A stretch of 58,136 nt of DNA from Neptuniibacter marinus (GCF_001597725.1 NZ_LUTR01000021.1:1-58136), one strand, 5' to 3'. Positions 33,454 to 41,819 are shown, numbered from the stretch's first letter. Program-made: numbers and translations. The notes: generated from the sequence alone by a model not told the origin.

Positions 33454-33969
33454 ATGCGAGCTTCCAACGTAACTAAAGCAGTTGCACTAGCCCTATCCGT
33501 TGCATGGGTAGCAGGTTGTAGTACATCTGGCACAACAGAAAGCACAGGTTCTACAGCAGGAACTGATACGGGTTCTACTCAAGGCGTAAGCCAGAACACA
33601 GGTGTTAGCGGTTCCTCTATGGACGATGTTGCAAACCTTCAAACTGTATTTTACTTTGACTTTGACCAGTCTGTTGTAAAAGCAAACGGTTTTGCTGATT
33701 TAGAAAAGCACGCGGCTTACTTAGCAGCTAACCCATCAGCACAAGTAATACTTGAAGGTCATGCTGATGAGCGTGGTACTCGTGAGTACAACATGGCTCT
33801 AGGTGAACGTCGTGCTAAAGCAGTTTCTCGCTTCCTACAAGTTAATGGTGTATCTGGTTCTCAGGTTGAATCTATTAGCTTCGGTGAAGAGAAACCAGCC
33901 GTTTTGGGTCACAGCGATTCTAGCTGGAGCCAGAACCGTCGTGTGGAATTGAAGTACGTATCTCGTTAA
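33454..33969 (+). CDS. pal: Peptidoglycan-associated lipoprotein Pal
   Basis: This outer-membrane lipoprotein anchors peptidoglycan and has 171 residues. The lipobox VAGC places the lipidated cysteine at C22. A Ser/Thr/Gly-rich linker follows, then the OmpA-like domain with VFYFDFDQSVVK and the diaminopimelate-binding GHADERGTREYNMALGERRA. The 97-bp gap after tolB contains a small hairpin (ATGTCC/GGACAT, 33377-33394), consistent with separate control of pal level. CAGGAG precedes the ATG. Confidence 0.97.
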   Translation: MRASNVTKAVALALSVAWVAGCSTSGTTESTGSTAGTDTGSTQGVSQNTGVSGSSMDDVANLQTVFYFDFDQSVVKANGFADLEKHAAYLAANPSAQVILEGHADERGTREYNMALGERRAKAVSRFLQVNGVSGSQVESISFGEEKPAVLGHSDSSWSQNRRVELKYVSR

Positions 33970-33972
33970 TTT

Positions 33973-34752
33973 ATGACTTCAAAATACACAGTTTATACAT
34001 CAACACTGGCGCTGTTTCTCAGCGCTAGTGCTGTTGCTGAAGAAGTTCCGGTGATTGAGTTAGGCGTCGATAGTGGCCAAAGCTCATCTCAAACGGCGAC
34101 TTATACTCCCCAAACATCAAGCGGTAGTGAGCTTGTACTTATTGTCCAGCAATTGCAGGATGAGGTGCGATCATTAAGAGGGCAGTTAGAGCAGCAGGAT
34201 TACCGTCTAAAACAGATGGAACGTCAGCAATTGGACCGTTATCGCGATCTTGATCGACGTATATCATCTATACCTACAACCTCAGCTCCAAGTACGCCCG
34301 TTTCTACTGATCTGAATAATGCTGAGGCAACTTCAACAGTTACGCAATCCCAGCCTGAACTTGTGCAGTCTGATGCAGCACCTAGTGATGCTAAAGCCTA
34401 TCGCGAAGCCTTTGGGTTAGTGCGAGAGCGGAACTTTCCTAAAGCGGCTGAAGCATTCACAGCTTTTATTAAAGATTATCCGCAAAGTGAACGCTTAGCT
34501 AATGCCTATTATTGGCTTGGTGAAGTGAATTTGGCTGAACAGAAACCTGAGTTGGCGCGTGAATCTTTTATGCAGGTTGTCACACGATTTGCTGATCACC
34601 GTAAAGCACCGGACGCTGCTTATAAACTTGGTATTGTCTATGACCAGCTAGGTGATAGTGCAAAATCGACTGAATATTTAGATCTTGTTATTACTAAGTA
34701 TCCGGACTCTTCCGCTGTTCGTTTGGCTGAAGAATTTAAACGCCTTCAATAA
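33973..34752 (+). CDS. cpoB: Tol-Pal associated periplasmic protein CpoB (YbgF)
   Basis: CpoB coordinates the Tol system with peptidoglycan synthesis at division. The 259-residue protein has a signal peptide cleaved near AVA-EE. A trimerising coiled coil follows (about 50-95, [20 protein letters not shown]). After a Ser/Thr-rich linker, TPR repeats run from about 138 to the end ([40 protein letters not shown]). It starts three bases after the pal stop. Confidence 0.94.
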   Translation: MTSKYTVYTSTLALFLSASAVAEEVPVIELGVDSGQSSSQTATYTPQTSSGSELVLIVQQLQDEVRSLRGQLEQQDYRLKQMERQQLDRYRDLDRRISSIPTTSAPSTPVSTDLNNAEATSTVTQSQPELVQSDAAPSDAKAYREAFGLVRERNFPKAAEAFTAFIKDYPQSERLANAYYWLGEVNLAEQKPELARESFMQVVTRFADHRKAPDAAYKLGIVYDQLGDSAKSTEYLDLVITKYPDSSAVRLAEEFKRLQ

Positions 34753-34766
34753 ATCTGGAAATATAC

Positions 34767-35450
34767 ATGAATACGCCTGCTTCCCCTAAAGCAGTGGTAC
34801 TGCTTTCTGGCGGCTTGGACTCAGCAACAGCGCTAGCCATCGCTTCTGACCGTGGTTATGACTGCTATGTACTGAGCTTTGATTATGGACAGCGTTCGCT
34901 GACAGAGCTTAATGCAGCTAAAGAGATAGCTAAACAGCTAAAAGCGGTTGAGCATCAAGTGATTCGCCTCCACCTTGAAGATTTTGGCGGGTCTGCGCTG
35001 ACTGATCATAGTATTGATGTTCCTGAAGAGGAAACGGATGAGATTCCAGTGACATACGTGCCAGCACGTAATACGGTATTTCTGTCCTTAGCTTTAGGTT
35101 GGGCTGAAGTGTTAGAAGCGGATGCTATTTTTATCGGTGTCAATGCGGTGGATTACTCCGGCTATCCTGATTGTCGACCAGAGTATATTGCTGCTTTTGA
35201 AACTGTGGCTAATCTTGCCACTAAGCGTGGTGTAAGCGGTGATCCTATTCGTATAGAGACACCGTTGATCGATCTAACTAAAGAGCAAATTATCCAAGCG
35301 GGTACAGCGCTGAATGTTGATTACGGATTGACGATCTCTTGTTATCAAGCGGATGATCAAGGTCGTGCCTGTGGTGTTTGTGACAGCTGTCGGTTACGTA
35401 CAAAAGGTTTTGTGGACGCAGGAATTAAAGACCCAACACGCTACCAGTAA
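34767..35450 (+). CDS. queC: 7-cyano-7-deazaguanine synthase
   Basis: This enzyme makes preQ0 from 7-carboxy-7-deazaguanine in the queuosine pathway. The 227-residue protein has the PP-loop [13 protein letters not shown] (12-24), then [24 protein letters not shown], and a zinc site of four cysteines near the C-terminus ([20 protein letters not shown]). It follows cpoB by 14 bp. queE, often between cpoB and queC, is missing here, so the 7-carboxy-7-deazaguanine synthase must be encoded elsewhere. Confidence 0.97.
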   Translation: MNTPASPKAVVLLSGGLDSATALAIASDRGYDCYVLSFDYGQRSLTELNAAKEIAKQLKAVEHQVIRLHLEDFGGSALTDHSIDVPEEETDEIPVTYVPARNTVFLSLALGWAEVLEADAIFIGVNAVDYSGYPDCRPEYIAAFETVANLATKRGVSGDPIRIETPLIDLTKEQIIQAGTALNVDYGLTISCYQADDQGRACGVCDSCRLRTKGFVDAGIKDPTRYQ

Positions 35451-35458
35451 AAAAAGCC

Positions 35459-35486
35459 TTGCTTTCCCGCTTTTGGTGCGTAGAAT
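35459..35486 (+). promoter_or_regulatory. Stable-RNA-type promoter of tRNA-Lys
   Basis: TTGCTT and TAGAAT are spaced 16 bp apart and followed by a GC-rich ACGCCTCC discriminator, the kind linked with stringent control of tRNA and rRNA promoters. The mature tRNA starts 16 bp after the -10. Confidence 0.6.
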
Positions 35487-35501
35487 ACGCCTCCTCCAAG
35501 T

Positions 35502-35577
35502 GGGTCGTTAGCTCAGCTGGTAGAGCAGTTGGCTTTTAACCAATTGGTCACAGGTTCGAATCCTGTACGACCCACCA
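35502..35577 (+). tRNA. tRNA-Lys (anticodon TTT)
   Basis: This is a 76-base cloverleaf including encoded CCA. The acceptor GGGTCGT pairs with ACGACCC, the D arm is GCTC-AGCTGGTA-GAGC and the anticodon loop CTTTTAA has TTT. The T arm is ACAGG-TTCGAAT-CCTGT. The 3' half is duplicated about 208 bp downstream. Confidence 0.97.
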
Positions 35578-35615
35578 CTTAAAGAATCCAGCCTTGTGCT
35601 GGTTTTTTTATGCCT
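35559..35615 (+). repeat. Direct repeat copy 1: tRNA-Lys 3' end plus its terminator
   Basis: This 57-bp segment starts in the T loop and runs through the CCA end and terminator. It is repeated at 35767-35823 with two substitutions. The arrangement is like the att repeats left by tRNA-targeting integrative elements. Confidence 0.85.
35588..35609 (+). terminator. Terminator after tRNA-Lys
   Basis: CCAGC-CTTGT-GCTGG followed by seven Ts; an identical copy lies at 35796-35817 within the downstream repeat. Confidence 0.85.
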
Positions 35616-35623
35616 GTAATTTA

Positions 35624-35649
35624 TTTGTTGGAGCTCAGCCCCTGAGCGA
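35624..35649. repeat. REP-like palindromic element, copy A
   Basis: The stem GCTCAG-CCC-CTGAGC sits within a 26-base unit, also found at 36963-36988, that begins TTTGTTGGAG. The two copies differ by compensatory changes in the stem. The layout (GTNGGAG head, hairpin, GCGA tail) resembles REP elements of Pseudomonas. Confidence 0.55.
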
Positions 35650-35766
35650 GGTTTTGCTTTTTATGTGGAGCGAACCACCTCACTTAAAGATTAAAAAGGT
35701 TCGATTCGCATGACGAAGTCATAAGAAAACATCGGAGCTTGCGACGATGGCCCGAAGGGGAATAGT

Positions 35767-35823
35767 AATCCTGTACGACTCACCACTTAAAGAACCCAGC
35801 CTTGTGCTGGTTTTTTTATGCCT
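35767..35823 (+). repeat. Direct repeat copy 2: partial tRNA-Lys 3' end plus terminator
   Basis: This is 55 of 57 bases identical to 35559-35615. The acceptor strand reads CGACTCACCA in place of CGACCCACCA. No tRNA 5' half precedes it, so it does not make a functional tRNA. Confidence 0.85.
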
Positions 35824-36106
35824 AAAATATTTGCGGGTTATCCTTGCTGCTTTAGGCGTCATACTTTGTGATCGACGTGCCTTATTAGGACGTTGATAAA
35901 CTCATGCCTCGAAAAGCATAGCTGCCTTAAACTATCATTTGGCCTCTTGCGGAGAGTGATTGTTGTAAGCGAAGTACAATGAACGCTTGTATTGCATTTT
36001 TTATTAGGTTAGAAGCTTATATAAATCATATAGATGACTGTTTTTTTATAATTAGGAATGTATCCTTCCATCTAGAGGGTACAGATTACAAAGGGATGAC
36101 TAATAA

Positions 36107-36886
36107 ATGGACTTCACGCTTTTCATGAATCAAATCTTCAGTATGTTCTGGTATTTCCTGCCATTGGTTGTGTTAATCGGTGTTTTAAAATCGCCATGGT
36201 TTAAGGGAGTGTTTGGTGAGTTTCAGGTTAATGTGCTGTTAAAGACTTCTTTACCAAAAGATAGATACCACCTGCTTAAAAATATTATGTTACCTACCGA
36301 AGATGGGACCACACAGATAGATCATATCCTTGTTTCAAAATACGGTGTTTTTATTCTTGAAACAAAGAATATGAAAGGATGGATCTTTGGCTCACCTAAC
36401 CAAAAGCAATGGACTCAGAAAATATTTAAGCATTCAAATAAATTTCAAAACCCAATACATCAAAACTATAAGCATCTAAAAACCCTTGAGTCTTGCTTAA
36501 ATATCCCCGCTGATTCTCTTTTTTCAGTTATTGTTTTTATTGGTAGCAGTACTTTCAAAACCGAGATGCCTGGCAATGTAACTTATGCCAGTGGCTGTAT
36601 TAGGTATATCAAATCAAAAAATACTGAAAGACTTAGCCAAAATCAGGTGCAAGAGGTGATTTCAATTATTCAGGCGGGTAGGCTCCAGCCGAGTATCAAA
36701 ACGAACCGAGAGCATGTGGCACACGTTAAGCAGGTTATAGCGTCGAAGAATAGCGAACAGGTTTGTCCTCGATGTAGTTCAAAAATGGTGATGCGTGAAT
36801 CGAAAAAAGGAGCTAATGTGGGTCTTAAATTTTGGGGTTGTTCAACTTTTCCCAAATGTAAGGGCGTGGTAAAAATCACTCCATAA
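36107..36886 (+). CDS. NERD-domain (nuclease-related) membrane-anchored protein with topoisomerase-type zinc ribbon
   Basis: This 259-residue protein has an N-terminal membrane helix (about 11-27). A NERD domain follows (about 34-150) with GEFQV (38-42) and the nuclease-like core TQIDHILVSKYGVFILETK, in which D72, E85 and K87 fit a PD-(D/E)XK-type active site. A C-terminal zinc ribbon (C220, C223, C245, C251) resembles those at the end of topoisomerase I. Its substrate and role are unknown; nucleic acid cleavage is inferred from fold. It sits alone beside the tRNA-Lys repeat region, has an AT-rich, Lys-rich composition, and may be an acquired gene. Confidence 0.8.
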   Translation: MDFTLFMNQIFSMFWYFLPLVVLIGVLKSPWFKGVFGEFQVNVLLKTSLPKDRYHLLKNIMLPTEDGTTQIDHILVSKYGVFILETKNMKGWIFGSPNQKQWTQKIFKHSNKFQNPIHQNYKHLKTLESCLNIPADSLFSVIVFIGSSTFKTEMPGNVTYASGCIRYIKSKNTERLSQNQVQEVISIIQAGRLQPSIKTNREHVAHVKQVIASKNSEQVCPRCSSKMVMRESKKGANVGLKFWGCSTFPKCKGVVKITP

Positions 36887-37251
36887 TTGGCTGTATTAAG
36901 TAAATTTATTAAATCGTTAAGTGAAATATCACTATGAAATGGGAAACGGAAGTAAAGAATTTTTTGTAGGAGCTCACCCCGTGAGCGAAGGGTTTAGGTT
37001 TAGTGTCAAAAGATGCTGGTTTCGATAGCGTTATCCTTGTGCTTTACAGGTGGCTAGAGGTAAGAACCTCGACAAAACATTAAAACGCACAGCTGATAAG
37101 CAGGCCACCTCACGTTTAGCGGTTATTAAATCTCCGCTTTATAGTCGTTAGGTTTTTAATCTCTGTGATATAATTTATTTTTTTCTGCTGAGCGCTAGTC
37201 TTCAGTGGTTTCGCTGCTGGTTATTGGTGAGATAGGCAGCGTTTTATTCCC
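36887..37251. other. Intergenic region with REP-like hairpin and nested inverted repeats
   Basis: Besides the REP-like copy B, AGGTGGC (37048-37054) and GCCACCT (37104-37110) are inverted around a small GAGGT-AAGA-ACCTC hairpin. This could be structured RNA or a mobile-element scar. No ORF is visible. The nadA promoter must lie near the right end; TATAAT-like sequence occurs near 37169. Confidence 0.45.
36963..36988. repeat. REP-like palindromic element, copy B
   Basis: The stem is GCTCAC-CCC-GTGAGC, with the same 26-base framework as copy A at 35624-35649. The C-G pair replaced by G-C across the stem keeps pairing intact. Confidence 0.55.
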
Positions 37252-37275
37252 TTGATATATGAGTACAAACATCAC

Positions 37276-38331
37276 ATGTTGAGCAAACAAGACATTTCAG
37301 ACCGCATTCTTGTGCAAGAGCACTTTGCCAAAGAGCATCTGCCTCTAGATATGAGTGAGGCGCAGGTGGATGATTATAAACAGCGTATTAAAGCGTTATT
37401 GAAAGAGAAAGATGCGTGTTTAGTTGCTCATTATTATACGGATGCGGTGCTTCAACAATTAGCGGATGAGACCGGTGGTTGTGTCTCTGATTCGTTAGAG
37501 ATGGCACGTTTTGGTAATGCGCACTCAGCTAGTACGTTGGTGGTTGCGGGTGTTAAGTTTATGGGCGAAACTGCGAAAATATTGACGCCAAATAAACGTG
37601 TCATTATGCCAACGATTGAGGCGACCTGTTCTTTAGATATTGGTTGTCCAATCGATGAGTTTTCCGCTTTCTGTGATGCCCATCCTGACCATGAGGTAGT
37701 TGTATATGCGAATACCTCTGCGGCGGTTAAAGCGCGTGCTGATTGGGTGGTAACTTCAAGTATTGCACTCGATGTGGTTGAGCATCTGGCAGATCAAGGC
37801 AAAAAAATAATTTGGGCTCCTGATAAGCATTTGGGCTCTTATGTACAGCGCCAAACGGGTATCGAGATGTTGATGTGGGATGGTGCCTGCATTGTGCATG
37901 ATGAGTTTAAGGCGAAAGGTATTCTTGATATTAAGAAGGTCTATCCTGATGCGGCGGTCTTAGTTCATCCTGAGTCACCGGATTCGGTAGTCGATATTGC
38001 TGATGCGGTAGGGTCGACGACTCAATTAATTAATGCAGCGAAAAATATGCCGAATAAGCAGTTTATTGTTGCGACGGATAATGCGATTTTCTACAAGATG
38101 AGGCAGGCTGCGCCGGGCAAGGAGTTTATTGAGGCGCCTACGGGTGGAGCAGGGGCTACCTGTCGAAGCTGCGCACACTGTCCGTGGATGGCGATGAACG
38201 GCTTAGAAAGTGTATTACATGCGCTTGAGTCTGGGCAGGATGAGATACATGTAGATCCTGCTTTAATTACGGATGCGCGTGAGCCTTTGCAGCGTATGCT
38301 AGATTTTTCAGCGGCACTGAATAATCGTTAA
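37276..38331 (+). CDS. nadA: Quinolinate synthase
   Basis: This 4Fe-4S enzyme condenses iminoaspartate with dihydroxyacetone phosphate to quinolinate in NAD synthesis. The chosen ATG gives 351 residues, close to the E. coli length; a TTG eight codons upstream is the alternative, and neither has a strong ribosome-binding site. Conserved parts are [46 protein letters not shown] and [19 protein letters not shown] with cluster cysteines. It ends in a strong bidirectional terminator shared with the convergent bepA. Confidence 0.96.
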   Translation: MLSKQDISDRILVQEHFAKEHLPLDMSEAQVDDYKQRIKALLKEKDACLVAHYYTDAVLQQLADETGGCVSDSLEMARFGNAHSASTLVVAGVKFMGETAKILTPNKRVIMPTIEATCSLDIGCPIDEFSAFCDAHPDHEVVVYANTSAAVKARADWVVTSSIALDVVEHLADQGKKIIWAPDKHLGSYVQRQTGIEMLMWDGACIVHDEFKAKGILDIKKVYPDAAVLVHPESPDSVVDIADAVGSTTQLINAAKNMPNKQFIVATDNAIFYKMRQAAPGKEFIEAPTGGAGATCRSCAHCPWMAMNGLESVLHALESGQDEIHVDPALITDAREPLQRMLDFSAALNNR

Positions 38332-38346
38332 TTGAATTTTGAACAT

Positions 38347-38374
38347 AAAAAATCCCGCATCAGCGGGATTTTTT
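38347..38374. terminator. Bidirectional terminator between nadA and bepA
   Basis: AAAAAATCCCGC-ATCA-GCGGGATTTTTT is a symmetric 12-pair stem giving T-runs on both strands, serving the two convergent genes. Confidence 0.92.
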
Positions 38375-38378
38375 ATGG

Positions 38379-39815
38379 TTAGAAATCAAATTCGAGTGAT
38401 TCTCGGATTTTTTTTGCATCTTCTTTTCGCTGTTCTAAGCGGGCTTTCTCATTGGGGGTTAGACTTGGCTCTTTAAGCGCATAGTCCACTTGTTTAAGTG
38501 CTCTATCTATATTGGCAGTGAGTAGAAAGTACTCTATACGTGCTTCATGCACGCCAAGAATATTACCTTCTAAACCATAAGATTCCGCTAGTAGGTACCA
38601 AGCACGGCTATCGTTGGGGTTATTTTCTACTAACCCTTTATATAGCTCTGTTGCTTTATGTGGCTTATTTAAATAGACAAGGTTGTCTGCGTAGACATAA
38701 CTAATAGCGTGGTTGCCGGGGTAAATGTTGTGCAGTTTAGATAGAATCTTATCCGCTTGTATGAAATTCTCTTGGGCAATGAAATATTCAGCATCGAGCA
38801 GTTGGCTGCTTAGTTTTGATTTAAATACGGATGAAAATTGCGCCATCTGCTGTTTAGCAATATCGAATTTTTTATCCTTTAAGGCTGCGTAGGCAACGGC
38901 ATATCTGTGCGAATCGCTGCCATGAAGGGCGAGCTGATCTTGATATTTTGCCAGTAGTTTCTTTATATCTTGTGCGTAGTTAACTTGAATACGTATTTTG
39001 GCAATATCAAATGAAATTGAATTCTCTTTTGTTGCCTTACCTTTGAAGTTGGCCGCTCTATTTTGAGCATCCGCAATCCTTGATTGAGTAACCGGGTGGG
39101 TGAGTAGGAATTCAGGCACTGTACGGCTAAAACGAGCAGCTTGTTGTAGCTGGGTAAACATGTTCGCCATTTGGGATGGTGCATAACCTGCAGCGATTAA
39201 GGTTTGTAGGCCTATATAATCGGCTTCGCGCTCGTTTTGGCGACTGAAAGAAAGTTTAGATGATGTCGATGCCGCCATTGAGGTTTGCATGGCCGCTACG
39301 CCAGCTTCAGTGTTGGCCGCGGCAAGTAGAATACTGCCTAGGATTGAGGCGATAAAAAAGGGTTGATTACGGCGCTGTTCTTCAAGCTGTGAGGCAAAGT
39401 GGCGTTGGCTTAGATGGGCAAGTTCATGGGCAAGGACTGAGGCTAACTGTGCTTCATTTTGGGCAGTTAATAGTAGGCCGGTTTGAACACCAATGATGCC
39501 ACCAGGAACAGCAAAAGCGTTAATGGTCGGATTGTCTAGAACAATCACTTCTAAACGGCGATCAGTCAATTGGCTATGAGTCACTAAACTCCATGTTAGC
39601 TCTTCGACATATTGGCTAACTAGAGCATCATCATAAATACGGGTACTGCCACGCAGTACGCGTGCCCAAGCTCTACCTAATTGGTATTCCTGCTGTTGTG
39701 AAATGATACTGTATCCGCTGCTTCCTATATCAGGTAGTTGCGGCTCTGCCGATACAGAACAAGGTAGCCATGAAATCATTAGAGAAAGCAGAAAAATTAA
39801 ATATCTGTTACGCAT
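38379..39815 (-). CDS. bepA: Periplasmic M48 metalloprotease/chaperone BepA (YfgC)
   Basis: BepA maintains outer-membrane protein assembly, acting on stalled LptD and BamA intermediates. The start giving MRNRYLIFLLSLMISWLPCS provides a signal peptide cleaved near SA-EP; 33 further codons upstream are not family-like. The mature protein has the zinc site HELAH, preceded by VLAHELAHLSQRHF. The third-ligand region is NEREADYIGLQ, and C-terminal TPR-like repeats run from about residue 290. The 478-residue length is normal. It is divergent from the TusA-like gene. Confidence 0.92.
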   Translation of the reverse strand: MRNRYLIFLLSLMISWLPCSVSAEPQLPDIGSSGYSIISQQQEYQLGRAWARVLRGSTRIYDDALVSQYVEELTWSLVTHSQLTDRRLEVIVLDNPTINAFAVPGGIIGVQTGLLLTAQNEAQLASVLAHELAHLSQRHFASQLEEQRRNQPFFIASILGSILLAAANTEAGVAAMQTSMAASTSSKLSFSRQNEREADYIGLQTLIAAGYAPSQMANMFTQLQQAARFSRTVPEFLLTHPVTQSRIADAQNRAANFKGKATKENSISFDIAKIRIQVNYAQDIKKLLAKYQDQLALHGSDSHRYAVAYAALKDKKFDIAKQQMAQFSSVFKSKLSSQLLDAEYFIAQENFIQADKILSKLHNIYPGNHAISYVYADNLVYLNKPHKATELYKGLVENNPNDSRAWYLLAESYGLEGNILGVHEARIEYFLLTANIDRALKQVDYALKEPSLTPNEKARLEQRKEDAKKIRESLEFDF

Positions 39816-39989
39816 ATATCTATCCGAAAAAGCCCGTGCTAATGCAAACAATAATGGTATATAGTGCTGAACTAAATCCTTTTCGACAATAGTAAACCGT
39901 TCAAGGAGCGTCATTACCTATGTAAGGCGATATTTTACTAGCGAAAAGGGCGTATATCTTCGTTGCTTTTAAAACTTTACACTTAAGAC

Positions 39990-40232
39990 ATGTTCATGAC
40001 TGATTATGATATCTATTTGACCCTTGATACATCGGGGTTAAACTGCCCTTTACCTTTATTAAAGGCTAAGCAAGCGTTAAATAAAATGCAGCCTGACACT
40101 ATTTTAAAAGTAATTGCTACGGATGCAGGCTCAATCCGTGATTTTAAAGCATTTACAGATCAGTCTGACCATGATTTGGTTGATTCGTTCACTGATGTGG
40201 AACCGTACGTTTACATTATTCGAAGAGGTTAA
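39990..40232 (+). CDS. TusA/SirA-family sulfur carrier protein
   Basis: This 80-residue protein has the CPxP motif with the active cysteine in SGLNCPLPLLKAKQALNKM, followed by VIATDAGSIRDFKAF. Members carry persulfide sulfur, for example for tRNA 2-thiouridine (TusA) or other sulfur transfers. Its identity as TusA itself is uncertain, because several paralogues exist per genome. Two ATGs two codons apart could each be the start. It precedes the PerM-type transporter by 12 bp, a linkage seen in pseudomonads and relatives. Confidence 0.85.
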   Translation: MFMTDYDIYLTLDTSGLNCPLPLLKAKQALNKMQPDTILKVIATDAGSIRDFKAFTDQSDHDLVDSFTDVEPYVYIIRRG

Positions 40233-40244
40233 AAAAGAAGGTCA

Positions 40245-41321
40245 ATGCGGAAAATATTTAGTAAATGGGTCGAACGCTATTTTTCTGATGAAGAAGCTAT
40301 ACTGCTCTTCATTTTATTGGCTGCTGCGTTACTAGTTATTTTAACGTTAGGACAGGCGCTGGCACCTGTTTTTTCAAGTATTATTTTGGCGTTTTTGATG
40401 CAGGGTGGAGTCAATAGACTTAAGCAGCTTAAAATTCCCCATCTGCTGTCTGTTATTTTAGTTTTTTTAGCCTTTATTGGTTGTGTTGCTGCATTGTTAT
40501 TTATAGTGATGCCATTAGGTTGGCAGCAGTCTGTTAATCTATTTAATGAATTACCGAGGATTATGACCCAGATACAATCGGTGCTTCTATTACTACCTGA
40601 ACGTTATCCTGAGTATATATCTGAAACTCGAGTGTTAGAGTTGATCAATCTTGCTAAGTCTGAACTCTCTCAGATGGGGCAGTGGGTGGTGACCTTCTCG
40701 TTAAACTCACTAACGTCCATTATGGCGCTTTTGATCTATCTGGTTTTAGTGCCTATATTGGTCTTTTTCTTTTTAAAAGATGGCGCTTCGCTTTCGCGGT
40801 GGTGGGTTTCTTTTCTGCCAGAAAAACGGGATATGATGAGAGCGGTTTGGACTGAAATGGATGATCAGATCGCAAACTATATTAGGGGTAAAGCGATAGA
40901 AATAGTTGTGGTTGGTGTTGTTACTTATGTGACGTTTATTTTGTTAGGCATTAATTACGCGGCATTATTGGGCATATTAGTCGGCTTGTCAGTTTTGATT
41001 CCTTATATAGGGGCTGCCTTGGTTACGATTCCTGTAGGGCTTATCGCTTTCTTCCAATGGGGGTGGAGCGGTGATTTTATGTATCTAATGATAGCTTACG
41101 GTATTATTCAAGCGCTAGATGGTAACGTGTTAGTGCCCTTGTTGTTTTCTGAAGCGGTTAACCTTCACCCTGTTGCGATCATTGTGGCGGTGCTTGTTTT
41201 TGGTGGGCTATGGGGGTTTTGGGGGCTATTTTTTGCTATACCTTTAGCAACACTTTTCAAAGCCATTATTAATGCTTGGCCTAAGACGAAGATGCTGGCC
41301 TCAGAGGAAAGCAGCACTTAG
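40245..41321 (+). CDS. perM: AI-2E/PerM-family membrane transporter
   Basis: This 358-residue integral membrane protein has about eight helices. It shows family signatures VPILVFFFLKDG, YIRGKAIEIVVVGVVTYV, LGILVGLSVLIPYIGAALVT and DGNVLVPLLFSEAVNLHP. The family includes proposed autoinducer-2 exporters and sodium/proton antiporters, so no substrate can be assigned. The symbol follows usage for this genomic position and should be treated as a family label. Its stop codon lies in the loop of a terminator hairpin. Confidence 0.85.
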   Translation: MRKIFSKWVERYFSDEEAILLFILLAAALLVILTLGQALAPVFSSIILAFLMQGGVNRLKQLKIPHLLSVILVFLAFIGCVAALLFIVMPLGWQQSVNLFNELPRIMTQIQSVLLLLPERYPEYISETRVLELINLAKSELSQMGQWVVTFSLNSLTSIMALLIYLVLVPILVFFFLKDGASLSRWWVSFLPEKRDMMRAVWTEMDDQIANYIRGKAIEIVVVGVVTYVTFILLGINYAALLGILVGLSVLIPYIGAALVTIPVGLIAFFQWGWSGDFMYLMIAYGIIQALDGNVLVPLLFSEAVNLHPVAIIVAVLVFGGLWGFWGLFFAIPLATLFKAIINAWPKTKMLASEESST

Positions 41322-41331
41322 TGCTGCTTTC
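41307..41331. terminator. Hairpin terminator between perM and bcp
   Basis: GAAAGCAGCAC-TTA-GTGCTGCTTTC is a perfect 11-pair stem overlapping the perM stop codon, between convergent genes. T-runs are short. Confidence 0.65.
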
Positions 41332-41351
41332 TGTACAGATAGACCAAGGAG

Positions 41352-41819
41352 CTATAGCGCTTGAGCAGCGGCTAAAACTTCATCTACATGCCCTTTTACT
41401 TTTACGCCACGCCATTCCTGTTTAAGTACGCCTTCACTGTCAATGAGAAAAGTAGAACGTTCAATCCCCATATATTCACGACCGTAGTTTTTCTTGAGTT
41501 TGATAACATCAAATAATTTGCACAAGGTTTCATCGGGATCGCTAATCAATTCAAAGGGAAATGATTGTTTAGCTTTGAAGTTTTCATGTGCACGTAAGCT
41601 ATCGCGGGAAACGCCGAATATAAGGGTATTAGCTGCTTCAAATTCATTAATTAAATCGCGGAAATTTTGGCCTTCTGTAGTGCAGCCAGGAGTACTATCT
41701 TTTGGGTAGAAATAGATAACTACGTTTTTCCCTTGTAGCTCTGATAGGGTAATTGTTTGTTCACTGGTTGCTTGAGAAGTAAAAGATGGCACTTTTTTAT
41801 CGATTGAAACGCAGTTCAT
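41352..41819 (-). CDS. bcp: Thiol peroxidase Bcp (PrxQ-type peroxiredoxin)
   Basis: This enzyme reduces hydrogen peroxide and organic peroxides with thioredoxin. The 155-residue protein has the peroxidatic cysteine C46 in FYPKDSTPGCTTEG. The resolving cysteine that many PrxQ proteins carry five residues later is glutamine here. C100 (DETLCKLF) or a partner thiol may resolve the intermediate. Other family marks are GVSRDSLRAHENFKAK and IERSTFLID. It is convergent with perM and divergent from dapA, the arrangement common in gammaproteobacteria. Confidence 0.93.
   Translation of the reverse strand: MNCVSIDKKVPSFTSQATSEQTITLSELQGKNVVIYFYPKDSTPGCTTEGQNFRDLINEFEAANTLIFGVSRDSLRAHENFKAKQSFPFELISDPDETLCKLFDVIKLKKNYGREYMGIERSTFLIDSEGVLKQEWRGVKVKGHVDEVLAAAQAL

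Larger units (their letters stand above)
35584..36106. other. Gene-free plastic region downstream of tRNA-Lys
   Basis: This stretch holds the tRNA terminator, a REP-like hairpin, small palindromes (ATGAC-GAA-GTCAT at about 35709-35721 and CATCG/CGATG at about 35730-35748), a T-arm-like AGGTTCGATT fragment (35697-35706) and the second copy of the tRNA 3' end. From 35824 to the NERD gene it is AT-rich without a visible ORF or integrase remnant. Confidence 0.55.

Noticed and set aside
35559-35823. CRISPR array or second functional tRNA-Lys
   Set aside because: There are only two repeats, derived from a tRNA 3' end, with no 5' half, no regular spacers and no cas genes.
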